Assembly (NCBI RefSeq): GCF_026151205.1
Contig: NC_087077.1
Coordinates: 11,690,983 to 11,754,982, forward strand
Direction: 5' to 3'
Origin: Bolinopsis microptera
Lineage: Eukaryota > Ctenophora > Tentaculata > Lobata > Bolinopsidae
DNA: 64,000 nucleotides
Shown piece after piece: positions 61,441 through 64,000 of this stretch. A program made the position numbers and the translations under genes. The notes beneath the pieces were generated by a model that saw only the letters and a list, made by a program, of their open reading frames with translations, was not told where the DNA came from and did no database searches. Numbering within the stretch: the stretch's first letter is position 1; each line of letters opens with the position of its first letter.

Positions 61441-61928
61441 ATTAAAATTAATTATGCGATATGCATATATATATATATGTATGTAAAAGTAAAACTGTTT
61501 TGTTCGGCTGCAAACCATATAATATAAACCAAAGTCACGTTATAATTTTTGGGGCGAACGAAATAAAATGAGCCATCCGCTATATTGGATAGCATGTATA
61601 AACAGAGCTATTGTTTTTTAGATTAGAAGTGAGCTTCTATATTTACTTATCACTTGTGGTCTAACTGCGCGCGCATATTAACTCATGTATAATGATCAGT
61701 TCAAATTAGACTTTGCGCGGCGTTTTTGCAACCCTTCAATAGACTACGATCGACAGTAATTTCGGCATTGGATCAGTTATCGGCTGATTTGGCCAATCAC
61801 ACTACCGGAAAATATAGCTTAAAGTATATGGTCAGCATAAAACGATTGTATCTTGCACACCACCGCTATGTCAGGCCTCGGTCCGTACGATCGGTTTTGT
61901 ATAATGAACTGCTGTCATCAATGGGGTT
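61441..61928 (+). other. MED26 upstream region with overlapping uORF
   Basis: Contains a 68-codon open frame (61726-61932) whose stop overlaps the MED26 start as ATGA (61929-61932). No domain was seen in it. If the mRNA starts upstream of 61726, this frame would act as an upstream ORF. TATATATATATATGTATG at about 61466 is simple sequence, not a convincing TATA box. Confidence 0.4.
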
Positions 61929-63341
61929 ATGACAGTAAATTTAGACATCATTAAGACCAAACTATGTAAAGCCATCGACTCTGAAGGGAAAGTAAGTGAT
62001 CCTTGATCATTATTAGCCGTTTTTGAAATTTTTCTTGCTCGCTTTTGCTTGTTTTCAGTTACATATTTCCAGGCTATGTCAACTGTTCGGTAACATTCCG
62101 GCCTTTTCAGGTTTTAGAAAACTCGACGGTTCTTGAGATAATCACCCAATTACACTCCTTGGACATAACAACCGAAGAATTAGAGGTAAAATGCAGTTTA
62201 TAATCTACTTTACATTCTAATTCATTTTACACACTCATCTGCTTAACTCAAGAATTCTAGTTTTGAAAATAAATTTTTGCACCAGAAGTGGCACTTTGAA
62301 TTTGTCCGGACATTGTTTTCAGCAGAACATGTTGACTGCTATTATCTTAATACATATACAAAGGCAGACTTAAGCCTTAATTCGCTAATCTCATTATCTA
62401 TATCTTCAGAGAACCAGATTAGGAAAGTTCGTGAACCTAATAAGAAAGAATACCTCGGAACCGGACATCGCCAACAAGGCCCGTTCTCTTGTCAAGAAGT
62501 GGCAAAAAATTGTTATCGGCTCAAAGGTAGGAACTTTTGTACATTCCATAATCCATATACATTTGAACATTCCTCGTGTACTATAAAAGGGTGAGGTTAA
62601 ATAGTTTACAGCTCGGTCGAACGAATATCTGGATCTGGTGTTATTCATGCTTTCATATAAGGTTACAATTTCCACGATAAAGACCAGCCTTTAGTTAGAG
62701 AAGCATTTACATTTAGATATTTAGTTGTACTTTAACTAAACTTTCATTTTCCTTTAAATGTGCCAACCCGAAATATTGTAAAAATATATGCATAGTTCTT
62801 TAACTGGAGGTGCACAATTTCAGCCGGAGATAGCGAATGGTTTCAAAAGAAACGTCAAGAAGCAAAGAACATCCAGAGAGAGTACACCTATCAGAGAGAT
62901 GGGTCCCCGAGCTGAGACCCCAGTCTACTTACAGGACCACAGTTCAAGAGAATCTACACCCCAACTTGTTAGTCGATAATTAAGTTACTCAATACATCGG
63001 TCAACTTAGCATGAGCTCACTGAAGTTTCCTCGTCCTCATCACGTAACAAGTATTGGTTAATACCAGTATTGGTAATATTATACCCGCTCATCTACCAGT
63101 TTCATAACTTATAGTTATAATACCCGAATTTCTGAAATAACACGCACTTTTGTGTCAGGTAACCAATGGACACGCCCCTGCGGAGGCTCAATCAGATTCA
63201 CAACACCTCGAATCAACTAGAGACGGTGTTCACTACAATGACACAACCTACTCTTGGACCCAAACTATTCCCATACAATCATCAGAATCGGATTCAGAGC
63301 CGCCCAGATTAGTTGTCCTACCCTACGTTTGTCTAGATTAG
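61929..63341 (+). CDS. MED26: Mediator subunit 26, compact form (5 exons)
   Basis: Predicted 193 aa. Exons: 61929-61991, 62111-62185, 62410-62526, 62824-62967, 63159-63341; all junctions are phase 0. Residues 1-85 are a TFIIS N-terminal (LW) domain: LCKAIDSEG, VLEIITQLHSLDITTEELE, RTRLGKFVNLIRKNT, then ARSLVKKWQKIV. This is the helical bundle by which MED26 binds elongation factors at RNA polymerase II. The last exon ends NDTTYSWTQTI ... VVLPYVCLD, which matches the conserved MED26 C-terminus that docks to Mediator (from memory of the family). The basic, Ser/Arg/Glu-rich linker is very short: vertebrate MED26 is about 600 aa. The exon 4 donor GTTAGT is non-consensus; without that splice the frame stops three codons later and loses the C-terminal domain. 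A possible poly(A) signal AATAAA is at 63727. Confidence 0.88.
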
Positions 63342-64000
63342 ACCGGAAAGGCTGGATTACGCATGTTTGGAGATGCGGTGTTAAAATTTGAATTGCTTAA
63401 CTTGCGTAACCCTTTTCAGGGGGTTGATTTTCATGCCGGAAATGTTTGTGACCGGAATCGGTTTCGTTAAATGTTTGTTGCTAGGAATATTTTCAAGGAC
63501 TCTATTTTAAGTTATTTGTCTTATTTTTACAATCTTGTATATTATGAAGTTATTAAATTATGGATTGAGCACACCATATAAGGTGTTTCGTTGGAAGAGA
63601 CTCAAGATGGTTTTTAATTGTTTTTTCTATTGCCAGAGTGTGCCCACTGTATCCAAATTTATTGAGTTTAAAACGTGATTCTTCAGAAAAAAATTCCTAA
63701 CGCAACCCCTTGCTCGTTTCTTTGGCAATAAAGTGATGAAGTTATTAGATAAGGCTTCGCCCTGAAAACACTCCAATCTGTAAACCCCTTGCCCGTTTAT
63801 CTGACAATAATCGATAAAGTAAATATAAGGCTTCGCTCTGAAAACGTTCCAATGCGCCCATCACCTAGGCCCGAAAGTAGAGCTGAGGAATAGCCACACA
63901 CAAATCAGTGGGGTATGTTCAGAATTGGCAGTATTTAAAAGAATTGTTAAACTATTGTTAAACTAGTTGAAGAGCTGGACAAGCCCTGTAGAAATCCATG
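63342..64000. other. MED26 3' flank with a short tandem duplication
   Basis: Two copies of a unit of about 90 bp (about 63700-63775 and 63785-63850) share CCTTGC(T/C)CGTTT, GACAATAA/GGCAATAA, AAGGCTTCGC and CTGAAAAC. No further gene was recognised before the window ends. Confidence 0.55.

Overview
This is eukaryotic, almost certainly animal, nuclear DNA. Genes are split by GT-AG introns, coding density is low, the base composition is AT-rich, and the window is packed with DNA transposons (Helitron, piggyBac, Merlin, Tc1/mariner-like and hAT-like traces), fold-back elements, minisatellites and long (GA)n tracts. A MED26 gene, von Willebrand C-like cysteine modules and a UPF1/ZNFX1-type helicase suggest a metazoan, and the transposon mix suggests an invertebrate. 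I cannot name the species. A 100-base N run at 297-396 shows this is a draft scaffold.

All gene models come from reading exons by hand: splice sites, intron phases that match at every junction, and family motifs. (1) 6735-42900, plus strand: a small secreted protein of 216 aa with three tandem VWC/fibronectin-I-like modules in five exons, spread over 36 kb because intron 2 is 27 kb. (2) 30319-33771, minus strand: a 104-aa protein with a C2H2 finger and a Regnase/N4BP1-like helical domain, nested antisense in that intron. (3) 43345-54611, plus strand: a 12-exon, 873-aa superfamily 1B RNA helicase closest in motifs to UPF1/ZNFX1. It starts 445 bp after gene 1 stops and ends where the ZNFX1 zinc-finger array would begin. 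(4) 61929-63341, plus strand: a miniature but apparently complete MED26 of 193 aa in five exons.

The rest is mobile DNA. 1-6.7 kb holds hAT-like ends and a TTAA-flanked piggyBac-type MITE. Intron 2 of gene 1 (7.2-34.4 kb) holds a fold-back element built of 11-bp repeats, a decamer satellite, two Helitron families (one as a head-to-tail pair), a 560-bp (GA)n tract, a TIR element full of one iterated motif, an AGC-rich minisatellite, a 13-exon piggyBac-derived pseudogene (16.4-21.5 kb), a Merlin transposase fragment, a hairpin MITE, and a 2.7-kb TTAA-flanked fold-back piggyBac derivative that sits inside an intron of gene 2. Introns 3 and 4 hold a second (GA)n tract, an intact 485-bp Helitron and a small hairpin. 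Helicase introns carry several MITEs. Between genes 3 and 4 (54.6-61.9 kb) lie a 17-bp minisatellite, dispersed repeats and a 2.9-kb giant inverted repeat inserted in a copy of the iterated-motif element.

No operons, viral genes, CRISPR arrays or rRNA were seen. The four host genes show no common pathway: one is secreted, two suggest RNA regulation or immunity by family resemblance, and one is a basal transcription cofactor.
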